Part shown: one piece after another, positions 42,632 through 50,274 of the stretch
Numbering within the stretch: position 1 is the stretch's first letter
Layout: every line of letters begins with the position of its first letter
DNA from: Minwuiaceae bacterium
Lineage (GTDB): Bacteria; Pseudomonadota; Alphaproteobacteria; Minwuiales; Minwuiaceae
DNA length: 64,000 bases
Reading direction: 5' to 3'
NCBI GenBank assembly: GCA_028278525.1
Contig: JANQEE010000013.1
Coordinates: 186,001 to 250,000 of the forward strand
The notes under the pieces: model-generated
The model's input: only the letters and a program-made list of their open reading frames with translations
What the model was told of the DNA's origin: nothing
The model's database searches: none
Program-made: the position numbers and the translations under genes

Positions 42632-43741
42632 TTATTGGTCCGGTCGTTCAACAGATGGAATGAGAACACCCGTTTCGCGAAAGAACAAGTGTGTATCTTC
42701 CATCGAAATCTCGACATCGACCTTGTCGCCGACCCGGTAAGCCAACGCTTCGTGCTCCGGTAGCACCATCTTGACCAGTGAATCCGACGCCTGCAGATCG
42801 ATCACCGTCACATCGCCCAGCGGCTCCGTCAGGTGCACCGTCGCGCTAAATCCCGGCCCGCGCCGCTCGCCGTTGACCGGCGCAATGTCGTGCGGGCGGA
42901 TGCCAAACAGAACCGGCTCGGTCGCTGTTGCCGCGCCGCGCCAGCGGCCGGCGTCGAGTTCCGCGAACGGCAACGACAGAACCGGTCCGCTCCCATTCCG
43001 GCTGATCTCTCCGGGGATCAGATTCATCGGCGGCGCGCCGACCATGGTGGCGACGAAACTGTCGCCGGGCGTGGCGTACAATTCTTCGGGCGTTCCCGTC
43101 TGAACGATGCGGCCATCGCGCAGGACCGCCAGCCGTTCCGCCATGGTCAATGCCTCAAGTTGATCAGGCGTCGCGTACACCATCGTCATGCCTAACTCGC
43201 GGTGCAGCCGTTTGAATTCCGCCCGCGTATCGTGCCGGAGTTTGGCATCCAGGTTGGTTAGCGGCTCGTCCAGCAGCAGCAGGCCGGGCCGCCGGATCAG
43301 CGCCCGGCCGATCGCCACCCGCTGCTGTTCTCCGCCGGACAGCGTGTTCGGCTTGCGACCGAGCGCATGGGAAATCCGCAACATCTCGGCGATCTCGTCG
43401 ACTCGCCGCGCCACCTCGTCCGCCGGCCGCTTCTCTTCGCGCAAGGGGTAGGCCAGGTTCTCGAACGCCGTTAGATGCGGATACAGCGCGAAAGTCTGAA
43501 AGATCATCGCGAAGCCACGGCCCTGCACCGGATCGTCGGTCACGTCCCGTCCGCCGAACCGGACACGTCCGGCATCCAGCCGCTCCAGCCCCGCAATCGC
43601 TCTCAGGGCGGTTGTCTTGCCCGCCGCGCTCGGGCCCAGCAGGCAGAAGAATTCGCCGGCGCCGGCCTCGAAACTAAGCCCGTCGAGCGCCGTCACATCG
43701 CCGAATCGTTTAACGATTCCCTCGACTTCAAGGGCCGTCAT
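42632..43741 (-). CDS. ABC importer ATPase 2 (H-loop His missing)
   Basis: 369 residues with a TOBE-type C-terminal regulatory domain. Walker A is GPSAAGKTTA, the signature LSGGEQQRVAIGRAL is canonical, and Walker B LLLLDEPLTNLD keeps the catalytic Glu. The H-loop, usually THDQ, reads TPDQ (codon at 43166-43168), removing the histidine needed for hydrolysis at its own site. Its good signature complements ATPase 1's good H-loop, predicting one active and one degenerate site per dimer. It is the first gene of the importer operon, ~80 bp before the binding protein. Confidence 0.92.
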   Translation of the reverse strand: MTALEVEGIVKRFGDVTALDGLSFEAGAGEFFCLLGPSAAGKTTALRAIAGLERLDAGRVRFGGRDVTDDPVQGRGFAMIFQTFALYPHLTAFENLAYPLREEKRPADEVARRVDEIAEMLRISHALGRKPNTLSGGEQQRVAIGRALIRRPGLLLLDEPLTNLDAKLRHDTRAEFKRLHRELGMTMVYATPDQLEALTMAERLAVLRDGRIVQTGTPEELYATPGDSFVATMVGAPPMNLIPGEISRNGSGPVLSLPFAELDAGRWRGAATATEPVLFGIRPHDIAPVNGERRGPGFSATVHLTEPLGDVTVIDLQASDSLVKMVLPEHEALAYRVGDKVDVEISMEDTHLFFRETGVLIPSVERPDQ

Positions 43742-43854
43742 CGCACGCTGACGCTCACCGGCAACGCCTCCCCATAAGCTTTTGCAACATCATGGTATAG
43801 GCCATACGCGGATCGCAAGCCGTTTGATCGCGCCTGTTTTTCGCAGGCAAGCTT

Positions 43855-43867
43855 TGTGCTAAGCACA
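43855..43867. promoter_or_regulatory. palindrome upstream of amtB
   Basis: TGTGC-TAA-GCACA, perfect 13-bp symmetry, about 55 bp before the amtB start. It lacks the GCAC...GTGC orientation of an NtrC site, so I do not assign a regulator, but its position suits an operator. Confidence 0.3.
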
Positions 43868-43921
43868 GCGCGCGGTGACATTCGATACACGGTCCGCAAC
43901 GGTCGCGAAGGGGGCTCGCAA

Positions 43922-45232
43922 GTGGTTCGGAAAACTGGTCTCTGGTTATGTCTATTGCCGGCACTGGCGTTGGGCTGGTCCTTGTTGCCCACGCCGGCAT
44001 TCGCCCAAGCGGCGCTGGATGGCGCCAATACCGGATGGATCCTGACCGCGACCGCGCTGGTGTTGTTCATGACATTGCCCGGCCTGGCGCTGTTCTATGC
44101 CGGGTTGGTGCGGGCGGAGAACATCCTGTCCGTCCTGATGCATTGCTTCGCCATCGCTTGTCTGGCCTCGGTGCTATGGCTCGTCGTGGTCTACAGCCTG
44201 GCGTTCGGCGACGGCGGGGCGGTCAACCAATGGATCGGCGGCCTGGACAAGGCGTTCTTAAGCGGCGTCGGCTGGGATGCCGCAAGCGGCGATATCCCCG
44301 AAACCGTGTTCTTCATGTTCCAGATGACCTTCGCCATCATCACCCCGGCGCTGATCGTCGGCGCCTATCCGGAGCGCATCAAGTTCATCGCCGTCATGTT
44401 GTTCAGCGGCCTCTGGCTCATCCTGGTCTATGCGCCGGTCACCCATTGGATCTGGGGCGGCGGCTGGCTGGCCGAGATGGGCGTGATGGATTTCGCCGGC
44501 GGCCTGGTGGTGCACGCCACCGCCGGCAGCTCCGCCGTCGTTATTGCCATCCTGCTCGGCGCCCGCCGCGGTTTCCCGCGCGAGATCAAGCCGCCGCACA
44601 ATCCGGGCCTGACCATGATCGGCGCGTCGATGCTGTGGGTCGGCTGGTTCGGCTTCAACGCCGGCAGCGCACTGGCGGCCGACGGCAGCGCCGGCATGGC
44701 CATGTTGGTCACCCACATTTCCGCGGCAACCGCGTCGCTGGTCTGGATGCTGATCGAATGGGTCAAGTACGGCAAGCCCAGCCTGGTCGGCATCGTCACC
44801 GGCATGGTTGCCGGTTTGGCGACGATCACCCCGGCCTCCGGCTTCGTCGGCCCGCTCGGCGGGCTGCTCATCGGCCTCGCGGCCGGCTTCGTCTGCTACT
44901 GGGCGGTCGGCCTGGTCAAATACCGCTTCAACGTCGACGATTCGCTGGACGTTTTCGCGGTGCACGGCGTCGGCGGCATTCTGGGCATCCTGCTGACGGC
45001 CCTGTTCGCCTCCGCCGCCTTGGGTGGGGTCGGCTTCCCCGAAGGCATCACAATCATGAAGCAGTTGTGGGTACAGATCGTCGGTGTCGTTGCGGTCGTC
45101 GTCTGGTCGGTGGCGCTCAGCTTCGGGATCCTCAAGGTGATCGGCGCGCTGTTTGGCCTGCGCGTCAGCCAGGACGACGAGATGCAGGGCCTGGACATAA
45201 CCGCCCACGGCGAAAGCGGCTATAATCTTTAG
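43922..45232 (+). CDS. amtB: ammonium transporter
   Basis: 436 residues from a GTG with GGGGG eight bases upstream; the upstream ATG frame is poorer. A signal-like N-terminus (TGLWLCLLPALALGWSLLPT) precedes eleven helices. Pore twin histidines are in VVHATAGSSA and FAVHGVGGILG; the phenylalanine gate and the ADGSAGMAMLVTHIS region are typical of AmtB. It conducts ammonia across the inner membrane and is blocked by PII protein GlnK. The usual order is glnK-amtB; here amtB comes first and glnK follows after a palindromic element and a terminator-like hairpin. Confidence 0.94.
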   Translation: MVRKTGLWLCLLPALALGWSLLPTPAFAQAALDGANTGWILTATALVLFMTLPGLALFYAGLVRAENILSVLMHCFAIACLASVLWLVVVYSLAFGDGGAVNQWIGGLDKAFLSGVGWDAASGDIPETVFFMFQMTFAIITPALIVGAYPERIKFIAVMLFSGLWLILVYAPVTHWIWGGGWLAEMGVMDFAGGLVVHATAGSSAVVIAILLGARRGFPREIKPPHNPGLTMIGASMLWVGWFGFNAGSALAADGSAGMAMLVTHISAATASLVWMLIEWVKYGKPSLVGIVTGMVAGLATITPASGFVGPLGGLLIGLAAGFVCYWAVGLVKYRFNVDDSLDVFAVHGVGGILGILLTALFASAALGGVGFPEGITIMKQLWVQIVGVVAVVVWSVALSFGILKVIGALFGLRVSQDDEMQGLDITAHGESGYNL

Positions 45233-45245
45233 GTTTGTTCAAGAA

Positions 45246-45331
45246 TGCCATGCCGGCCCGCTCCCCCGTCCCAACCACCCATAGGGTACTCTGTACGGGT
45301 GGTTGGGACGGGGGAGCGGGCCGGCATGGCA
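45246..45331. repeat. long palindromic intergenic element, copy E
   Basis: Perfect 35-bp arms (45246-45280 and 45297-45331), the longest in the window, with a 16-base loop. The loop reads best in the reverse orientation relative to copies A, B and D. It lies between amtB and glnK, two tandem plus-strand genes, just upstream of a T-tailed hairpin. Confidence 0.9.
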
Positions 45332-45335
45332 CTCC

Positions 45336-45360
45336 AAAATGCGTCGTGCGACGCATTTTT
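45336..45360 (+). terminator. intrinsic terminator after amtB
   Basis: AAAATGCGTCG / CGACGCATTTT forms an 11-bp stem, ending in TTTTT. The loop is very short on paper (TG), so a few terminal pairs would open. It has the T-tract expected for Rho-independent termination and lies 50 bp before the glnK start. Confidence 0.7.
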
Positions 45361-45403
45361 AGACAAATACTTAGGCCATGTTGGTAGTAGTTACGGAAGG
45401 TAG

Positions 45404-45748
<345 letters not shown>

Positions 45749-45781
45749 TCCACCGGGTGTAACAGTAATCGGGAGGCGTCG

Positions 45782-46675
45782 ATGCCGGCGGTTCGGGCGA
45801 ACGGACTGACTATAGAGTACGAGGAGCGGGGCGCGCCGGACGCGCCGGTGATCCTCCTGGTCATGGGCTTCAGCGCCCAACTCACGTTATGGCCGGACGA
45901 CTTCTGCGACGCACTCGCCGACGGCGGCTTTCGGGTCATCCGCTTCGACAACCGCGATATCGGCCTGTCGGAAAAGTTCGACGACGCGCCGGTCCCCGAC
46001 ATCATGAACCTCATCATGCGGGCCATGCAGGGCGAAAAGCTCGACGTGGCCTACACCCTGGACGACATGACGCTCGACGCCGTCGGCCTGCTCGATGCCT
46101 TGGGAATCGAAACCGCGCATGTGGTCGGCATGTCCATGGGCGGCATGATCGCGCAACTTCTCGCCGCCAATCATGCAACCCGCGTCAAAAGCCTCGTCTC
46201 GATCATGTCGTCCAGCGGCGATCCCGGCCTGCCGTCCGGCAAGCCGGAAGTCCTTCAGACCTTGACCAATCGCCCGGCCGATCCCGACGACCGCGAAGCG
46301 CAGATCGCCCACGGCGTAAAGGTCTTCAAGATGATCGGCAGTCCCGGTTATCCGGTCGGCGACGCCGAGTTGCGCGCCCGCGTGAGCCGAAGCATCGACC
46401 GGTCGTTCTATCCCCAGGGTGCCACCCGCCAGTACGCCGCGATTATCGCCAGCGGCAGCCGGGTGGAGGCGTTGAAGACCATTTCCGTGCCGGCCCTGGT
46501 AATCCACGGCGCCGACGATCCGCTGGTGCCGGTCGAAGCCGGCAAGGACACCGCCCGCCACGTACCCGGCGCAGATCTGATGATCGTCGAAGGCATGGGC
46601 CACGACATCGCCCCCGGCCTGGTCAAGACGCTCGCCGTGGCGATCCTCGACCACTGCCATAAGGCGCAAGGATAA
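45782..46675 (+). CDS. alpha/beta hydrolase, tandem copy 1
   Basis: 297 residues. The nucleophile elbow is GMSMGGM, the acid is in VIHGADDPLVP, and the histidine in VEGMGHDI; the oxyanion segment is VMGFSAQL. It resembles proline-iminopeptidase or meta-cleavage-product hydrolase relatives (the RFDNRDIGLSEKF motif is strong). It lies 33 bp after glnK but shares no link with nitrogen sensing. It is paralogous to the next gene throughout its length and begins a catabolic operon. Confidence 0.87.
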   Translation: MPAVRANGLTIEYEERGAPDAPVILLVMGFSAQLTLWPDDFCDALADGGFRVIRFDNRDIGLSEKFDDAPVPDIMNLIMRAMQGEKLDVAYTLDDMTLDAVGLLDALGIETAHVVGMSMGGMIAQLLAANHATRVKSLVSIMSSSGDPGLPSGKPEVLQTLTNRPADPDDREAQIAHGVKVFKMIGSPGYPVGDAELRARVSRSIDRSFYPQGATRQYAAIIASGSRVEALKTISVPALVIHGADDPLVPVEAGKDTARHVPGADLMIVEGMGHDIAPGLVKTLAVAILDHCHKAQG

Positions 46676-46680
46676 CCATC

Positions 46681-47571
46681 ATGACCGCGGTCCAGGCCAA
46701 CGGGATTACCATCGAATACGAGTCCATCGGCGACGAGTCCAAGCCGCCGCTGGTGCTGATCATGGGGCTCGGCAGCCAGCTCACCCATTGGCCGGACGAT
46801 TTCTGCCACGGCCTCGCCGAACGCGGCTTCCGCGTAATCCGGTTCGACAACCGCGACGTCGGCCTGTCGACCCGGTTCGAGGAAGCGGGCATGCCCAACC
46901 TCCGCGATGCCATGACCCAGGCCGCCGAAGGCAACCCGCCGACCCCGCCCTACCGCGCCGCCGACATGGCCGCCGACACCGTCGGCCTGCTCGACGCGCT
47001 CGGCATCGAAACCGCGCATATCGTTGGCCTCTCCATGGGCGGTATGATCGGCCAGCACATCGCGGCGAACCATGGCCACCGGGTCCGCAGCTTTGTCTCG
47101 ATCATGTCATCCAGCGGCAATCCCAACCTGCCGCCCGGCACGCCGGAAGGCCGCTCGGTCCTGGTCGCCGCGCCGAAGGACCCGAAATCCCGCGACTCGA
47201 TCGTCGATCATGCCGTCTGGGTCTACCAGACCATCGCCGGCCCCGCCTTTCCCTGGGACGAGGCCGACCTTCGCCGCCACGCCGCCCGCAGCATCGACCG
47301 CGCCTACCACCCCGCCGGCGCCGCCCGCCAGACTCTCGCCGTCCTCGCCGACGGCAGCCGCGTCGAGATGCTGAAGCGCATCGCGGTGCCGACGCTGGTC
47401 ATCCACGGCAGCGACGACCCGCTGCTGCCGGCCGAAGGCGGCAAGGACACCGCCGCCAACATCCCCAACGCGGAACTGAAAATCGTCGAAGGCATGGGCC
47501 ACAACCTCGCCCCGCCGCTGCGCCCGATCCTCATCGACGCCATCGCCGACCACTGCGCCCGCGTGGACTAA
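46681..47571 (+). CDS. alpha/beta hydrolase, tandem copy 2
   Basis: 296 residues, a clear full-length paralogue of the preceding gene: both have NGxTIEYE, FDNRDxGLS, VGL/MDALGIETAH and SIMSSSG...P. Nucleophile elbow GLSMGGM, acid in VIHGSDDPLLP, histidine in VEGMGHNL. Only 5 bp separate the two, so the duplication is within one operon. The copies have diverged most in the cap region (residues 80-95 and 165-200), which usually sets substrate choice. Confidence 0.87.
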   Translation: MTAVQANGITIEYESIGDESKPPLVLIMGLGSQLTHWPDDFCHGLAERGFRVIRFDNRDVGLSTRFEEAGMPNLRDAMTQAAEGNPPTPPYRAADMAADTVGLLDALGIETAHIVGLSMGGMIGQHIAANHGHRVRSFVSIMSSSGNPNLPPGTPEGRSVLVAAPKDPKSRDSIVDHAVWVYQTIAGPAFPWDEADLRRHAARSIDRAYHPAGAARQTLAVLADGSRVEMLKRIAVPTLVIHGSDDPLLPAEGGKDTAANIPNAELKIVEGMGHNLAPPLRPILIDAIADHCARVD

Positions 47572-47584
47572 ATGCATACCTCAC

Positions 47585-47622
47585 CACCTCGTCATTCCGG
47601 CCTCCGCCGGGGTGACGAGGTG
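47585..47622. repeat. short intergenic palindrome
   Basis: CACCTCGTCA...CCGGC and GCCGG...TGACGAGGTG pair around a four-base centre with two unpaired positions. It lies between the second hydrolase gene and the first lyase gene in the tandem operon. Confidence 0.6.
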
Positions 47623-47665
47623 TGAGCGGGTGGCGACGGAACGACTACCCCCGTACAGTACCGCC

Positions 47666-48523
47666 ATGACGCAACCCACCTTCCGCGACCTGCTTGCAAC
47701 GGAAAAGCCGCTGATCATGCCCGGCGCCTACGATGCGCTCTCTGCCCAGCTGATCGAGATGGCCGGCTTCAAGGCCTGTTTTGTCGGGGGCTACGCCCTG
47801 GTCGGCGCCCGCCATGCCCTGCCGGATCTCGGTCTGGTCGGCTTTGGTGAGATGCGGAACGGCATCGCCGACATCCTGTCGGCCACCGACCTGCCGCTGC
47901 TGGTCGACGCCGACAACGGCTACGGCGACCTGAAGAACGTCGCCCGCACGATCCGCACCTACGAGCGGATGGGCGTCGCCGCCCTGTTCGTCGAAGACCA
48001 GACCAGCCCGAAACGCTGCGGCCACATGGGTGGGACCGGCGTGGTGCCGGCGGAAGACTTCGCGGTCAAGATCCGCACCGCTGCCCGCGCCCGGCAGAAC
48101 GCCGACACCTTCCTGATCGCCCGCACCGACGCCCGCGCGCTGAACGGCCTCGACGATGCGCTCCGCCGCTGCGAACTCTATCTGAACGCAGGCGCCGACG
48201 GCCTCTATATCGAAGCGCCGCAATCCGTCGCGGAACTCGAACGGATCGGCCACCTGTTCGACGTGCCCTTGCTGGTCGACCTGGCGGAAAGCGGCCCGCT
48301 GCCCTTCCTCAAACCGCTGGAATTGGCCGAACTCGGTTTCGCGATGGTGATCTACCCAACCGCCTTGATCTACCGGGTTGCTGCCGCCTACGCCAAATTC
48401 CTGGCCGAACTGAAAGGCGGCCAGGTTGACGAGTCCGACGCCGTGTCGTTCGAAGACTGGAAGCGGATGATGCGCTTCGACGACTGGGCCGACGCTGAAT
48501 CAGGCTTCGGAGACCGGCCATGA
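47666..48523 (+). CDS. isocitrate lyase/PEP mutase-family lyase, copy 1
   Basis: 285 residues of the ICL/PEPM superfamily. Active-site segments are PGAYDALSAQLIE, LLVDADNGYGD (Asp pair binding Mg), VEDQTSPKRCGHMGG and ARTDARALNGLDDA. The KRCGH motif carries the catalytic Cys of lyases such as isocitrate and methylisocitrate lyase and oxaloacetate hydrolase. Short length (lacking the ICL insertion) fits the dimethylmalate/2-methylisocitrate lyase-like group. The reaction should be C-C cleavage of a 2-hydroxy-dicarboxylate. The start is the ATG giving MTQPTFRDLL. Its stop overlaps the next gene (ATGA). Confidence 0.87.
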   Translation: MTQPTFRDLLATEKPLIMPGAYDALSAQLIEMAGFKACFVGGYALVGARHALPDLGLVGFGEMRNGIADILSATDLPLLVDADNGYGDLKNVARTIRTYERMGVAALFVEDQTSPKRCGHMGGTGVVPAEDFAVKIRTAARARQNADTFLIARTDARALNGLDDALRRCELYLNAGADGLYIEAPQSVAELERIGHLFDVPLLVDLAESGPLPFLKPLELAELGFAMVIYPTALIYRVAAAYAKFLAELKGGQVDESDAVSFEDWKRMMRFDDWADAESGFGDRP

Positions 48524-49392
48524 CCCGCCCGACCTTCCGCCAGTTGCTGGCAACGGAGAAACCGCTGCTCCTGCCCGGCGCGCACGACGCGCTCAGCGCC
48601 CGGATGATCGAACAGGCCGGCTACAAAGCGTTCCTGATCGGCGGCTTCCCCCTGGTCGGCGCCCGCTACGCCCTGCCGGATGTCGGCCTCGCCGGCCTGG
48701 AGGAGATCCGCTCGGGCATCGCCGACATCTTCGCCGCCTGCGACCTGCCCTGCCTGATCGACGCCGACGACGGCTACGGCGACGTCAAGAACGTCACCAA
48801 CACCGTCCGCGCCTACGAACGGCTCGGCGCGTCTGCCTTCTTCATCGAGGACCAGGTCGCGCCGAAGCGCTGCGGCCACATGGCAGGCAAGGACGTGGTG
48901 CCATCGGCAGTGATGGAAGCCAAGATCGCCGCGGCCGCCGCGGCCCGCGACGACAAAGAGATGTTCCTGATCGCCCGCACCGATGCCCGCGCCGTGCACG
49001 GCCTGGACGAAGCGCTCCGCCGCGGCGAACGCTATCTCAAGGCCGGCGCCGACGGCGTCTTCGTCGAAGCGCCGCAAACAATAGAGGAACTGGAAATCGT
49101 CGGCCGCTCGCTCGACGCCGTGCAGATGGCCAACATGCTGGAAGGCGGCCAAACGCCGATCCTGAAACCGGATGTGTTGTACGAAATGGGCTACGACATC
49201 GTCATCTTCGGCATCAGCATGGCGCTCCGCGCCGCCAAAACCATCGAAGCGTCGCTCATCGATCTGAAACAAGGTCGGCTGACCGGCGACGCCCTGACGC
49301 CGGACGCGTTCCACCGTGTCGTCCGGCTCGACGACTGGGCCCGCCTCGAAAACGACTTCCCCGCAATGCTCACCAAGGAAACAGCATCATGA
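48520..49392 (+). CDS. isocitrate lyase/PEP mutase-family lyase, copy 2
   Basis: 290 residues, a tandem paralogue of the preceding gene: LLATEKPLLLPGAHDALSAR, LIDADDGYGDVKNVTNT, VAPKRCGHMAGKDVV and IARTDARAVHGLDEAL align end to end. The Cys of KRCGH and the Mg-binding aspartates are conserved, so both copies should be active. Overlaps the upstream stop codon by 4 bp and the downstream RraA-like start by 4 bp, so all three are translationally coupled. Confidence 0.87.
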   Translation: MTRPTFRQLLATEKPLLLPGAHDALSARMIEQAGYKAFLIGGFPLVGARYALPDVGLAGLEEIRSGIADIFAACDLPCLIDADDGYGDVKNVTNTVRAYERLGASAFFIEDQVAPKRCGHMAGKDVVPSAVMEAKIAAAAAARDDKEMFLIARTDARAVHGLDEALRRGERYLKAGADGVFVEAPQTIEELEIVGRSLDAVQMANMLEGGQTPILKPDVLYEMGYDIVIFGISMALRAAKTIEASLIDLKQGRLTGDALTPDAFHRVVRLDDWARLENDFPAMLTKETAS

Positions 49393-50078
49393 TCGGAGAT
49401 CCGGTAGCGATCACCATTCGCCGCACCGTCGAGCGGCCCTCAAAAACGCTCGTCGGCGCATTCGCCGACGCACAGACGAGTTTCGTCGTCGACGCCATGA
49501 ACGGAAAGGGCGCGCTCGACTACCGCATCAAGCCAATCCGGCCCGGCAGCCCGTTCGTCGGCACCGCCGTCACGGCCAGCGGCGGGCCGCGCGACAATCT
49601 GGCGGCCATGGCGTTGCTCGATTTCGCGGAAGCCGGCGACGTATTGGTCATCGCCACCGGCCCGGACGAAAGTGGCGCGGTGATCGGCGATAACTACGCC
49701 GCCGTCGCCAAGAACCTAGGCGTCGTCGCCATCGTCACCGACGGCCTGGTGCGCGACGCCGCCGGCATCAACAAATGCGGCATGCCGACCTACGCCCGTG
49801 GTACCTCGCCGAATGCCGGATATCCGCAAGGTCCCGGCGAGGTCAACTGCACCGTCGCCCTCGGTCCCGTCGCTATCCAGCCCGGCGATATCCTGATCGG
49901 CGACGACGACGGCCTCGTCGTGGTCCCGCGAGCGGAAGCCGACGCCATTGCCGCTCAGTTGGAGGTCGTCAAATCCATGGAGGCCAAGATCGAGGCCTCC
50001 ATCGCCAGCGGCGAACGCCGCCACCTCTGGAATCCTGCCGATTACGAGAACCGGGGCGGGGTGAAGTATTTGGACTGA
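49389..50078 (+). CDS. RraA/HMG-aldolase-family protein
   Basis: 229 residues. The family pattern GDNYAAVAKNLGVVAIVTDGLVRD holds the divalent-metal Asp and substrate Arg; GPGEVNCTVALGPVAIQPGD follows. Proteins of this fold include 4-hydroxy-4-methyl-2-oxoglutarate/4-carboxy-4-hydroxy-2-oxoadipate aldolases and RNase E inhibitor RraA. The neighbouring lyases make an aldolase/decarboxylase role more likely than RNase regulation. It completes the hydrolase-hydrolase-lyase-lyase-aldolase operon. Confidence 0.85.
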   Translation: MIGDPVAITIRRTVERPSKTLVGAFADAQTSFVVDAMNGKGALDYRIKPIRPGSPFVGTAVTASGGPRDNLAAMALLDFAEAGDVLVIATGPDESGAVIGDNYAAVAKNLGVVAIVTDGLVRDAAGINKCGMPTYARGTSPNAGYPQGPGEVNCTVALGPVAIQPGDILIGDDDGLVVVPRAEADAIAAQLEVVKSMEAKIEASIASGERRHLWNPADYENRGGVKYLD

Positions 50079-50084
50079 CCCACT

Positions 50085-50252
50085 GTCATCGCGAGGCGCG
50101 TAGCGCCGCGGCGATCTCGAGAGGACAGGGCAATCGGCAAGATGGACCCTCGGATCAAGTCCGAGGGTGACGATTTGGGCGGGGTCAGATCAACGTACCA
50201 CCGTCACCCTCGGGCTTAATCCGAGTGCTTGTACTCGGGCTTGACCCGAGTA
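50085..50252. repeat. mosaic of short extragenic palindromes
   Basis: The gap between the RraA-like gene and the molybdoenzyme gene holds three palindromes. 50085-50121 is a half-copy of the GTCATCGCGAG repeat also found at 63426 and 63907. 50147-50167 is CCCTCGGA-TCAAG-TCCGAGGG. 50232-50252 is TACTCGGG-CTTGA-CCCGAGTA. The last two share a CTCGG(N)CTTGA-type centre and resemble widespread alphaproteobacterial REP-like units. Confidence 0.7.
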
Positions 50253-50274
50253 GTCCATGCCGACACCACTCACC

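Noticed and set aside
43855-43867. An NtrC binding site before amtB
   Set aside because: The palindrome is GTGC...GCAC, the opposite order to the NtrC consensus GCAC...GTGC, and I could not see a convincing sigma-54 -24/-12 pair.
3059-45331. CRISPR repeats or an insertion sequence explaining the five palindromes
   Set aside because: The copies are far apart, have no spacers between them, and no transposase gene is adjacent.
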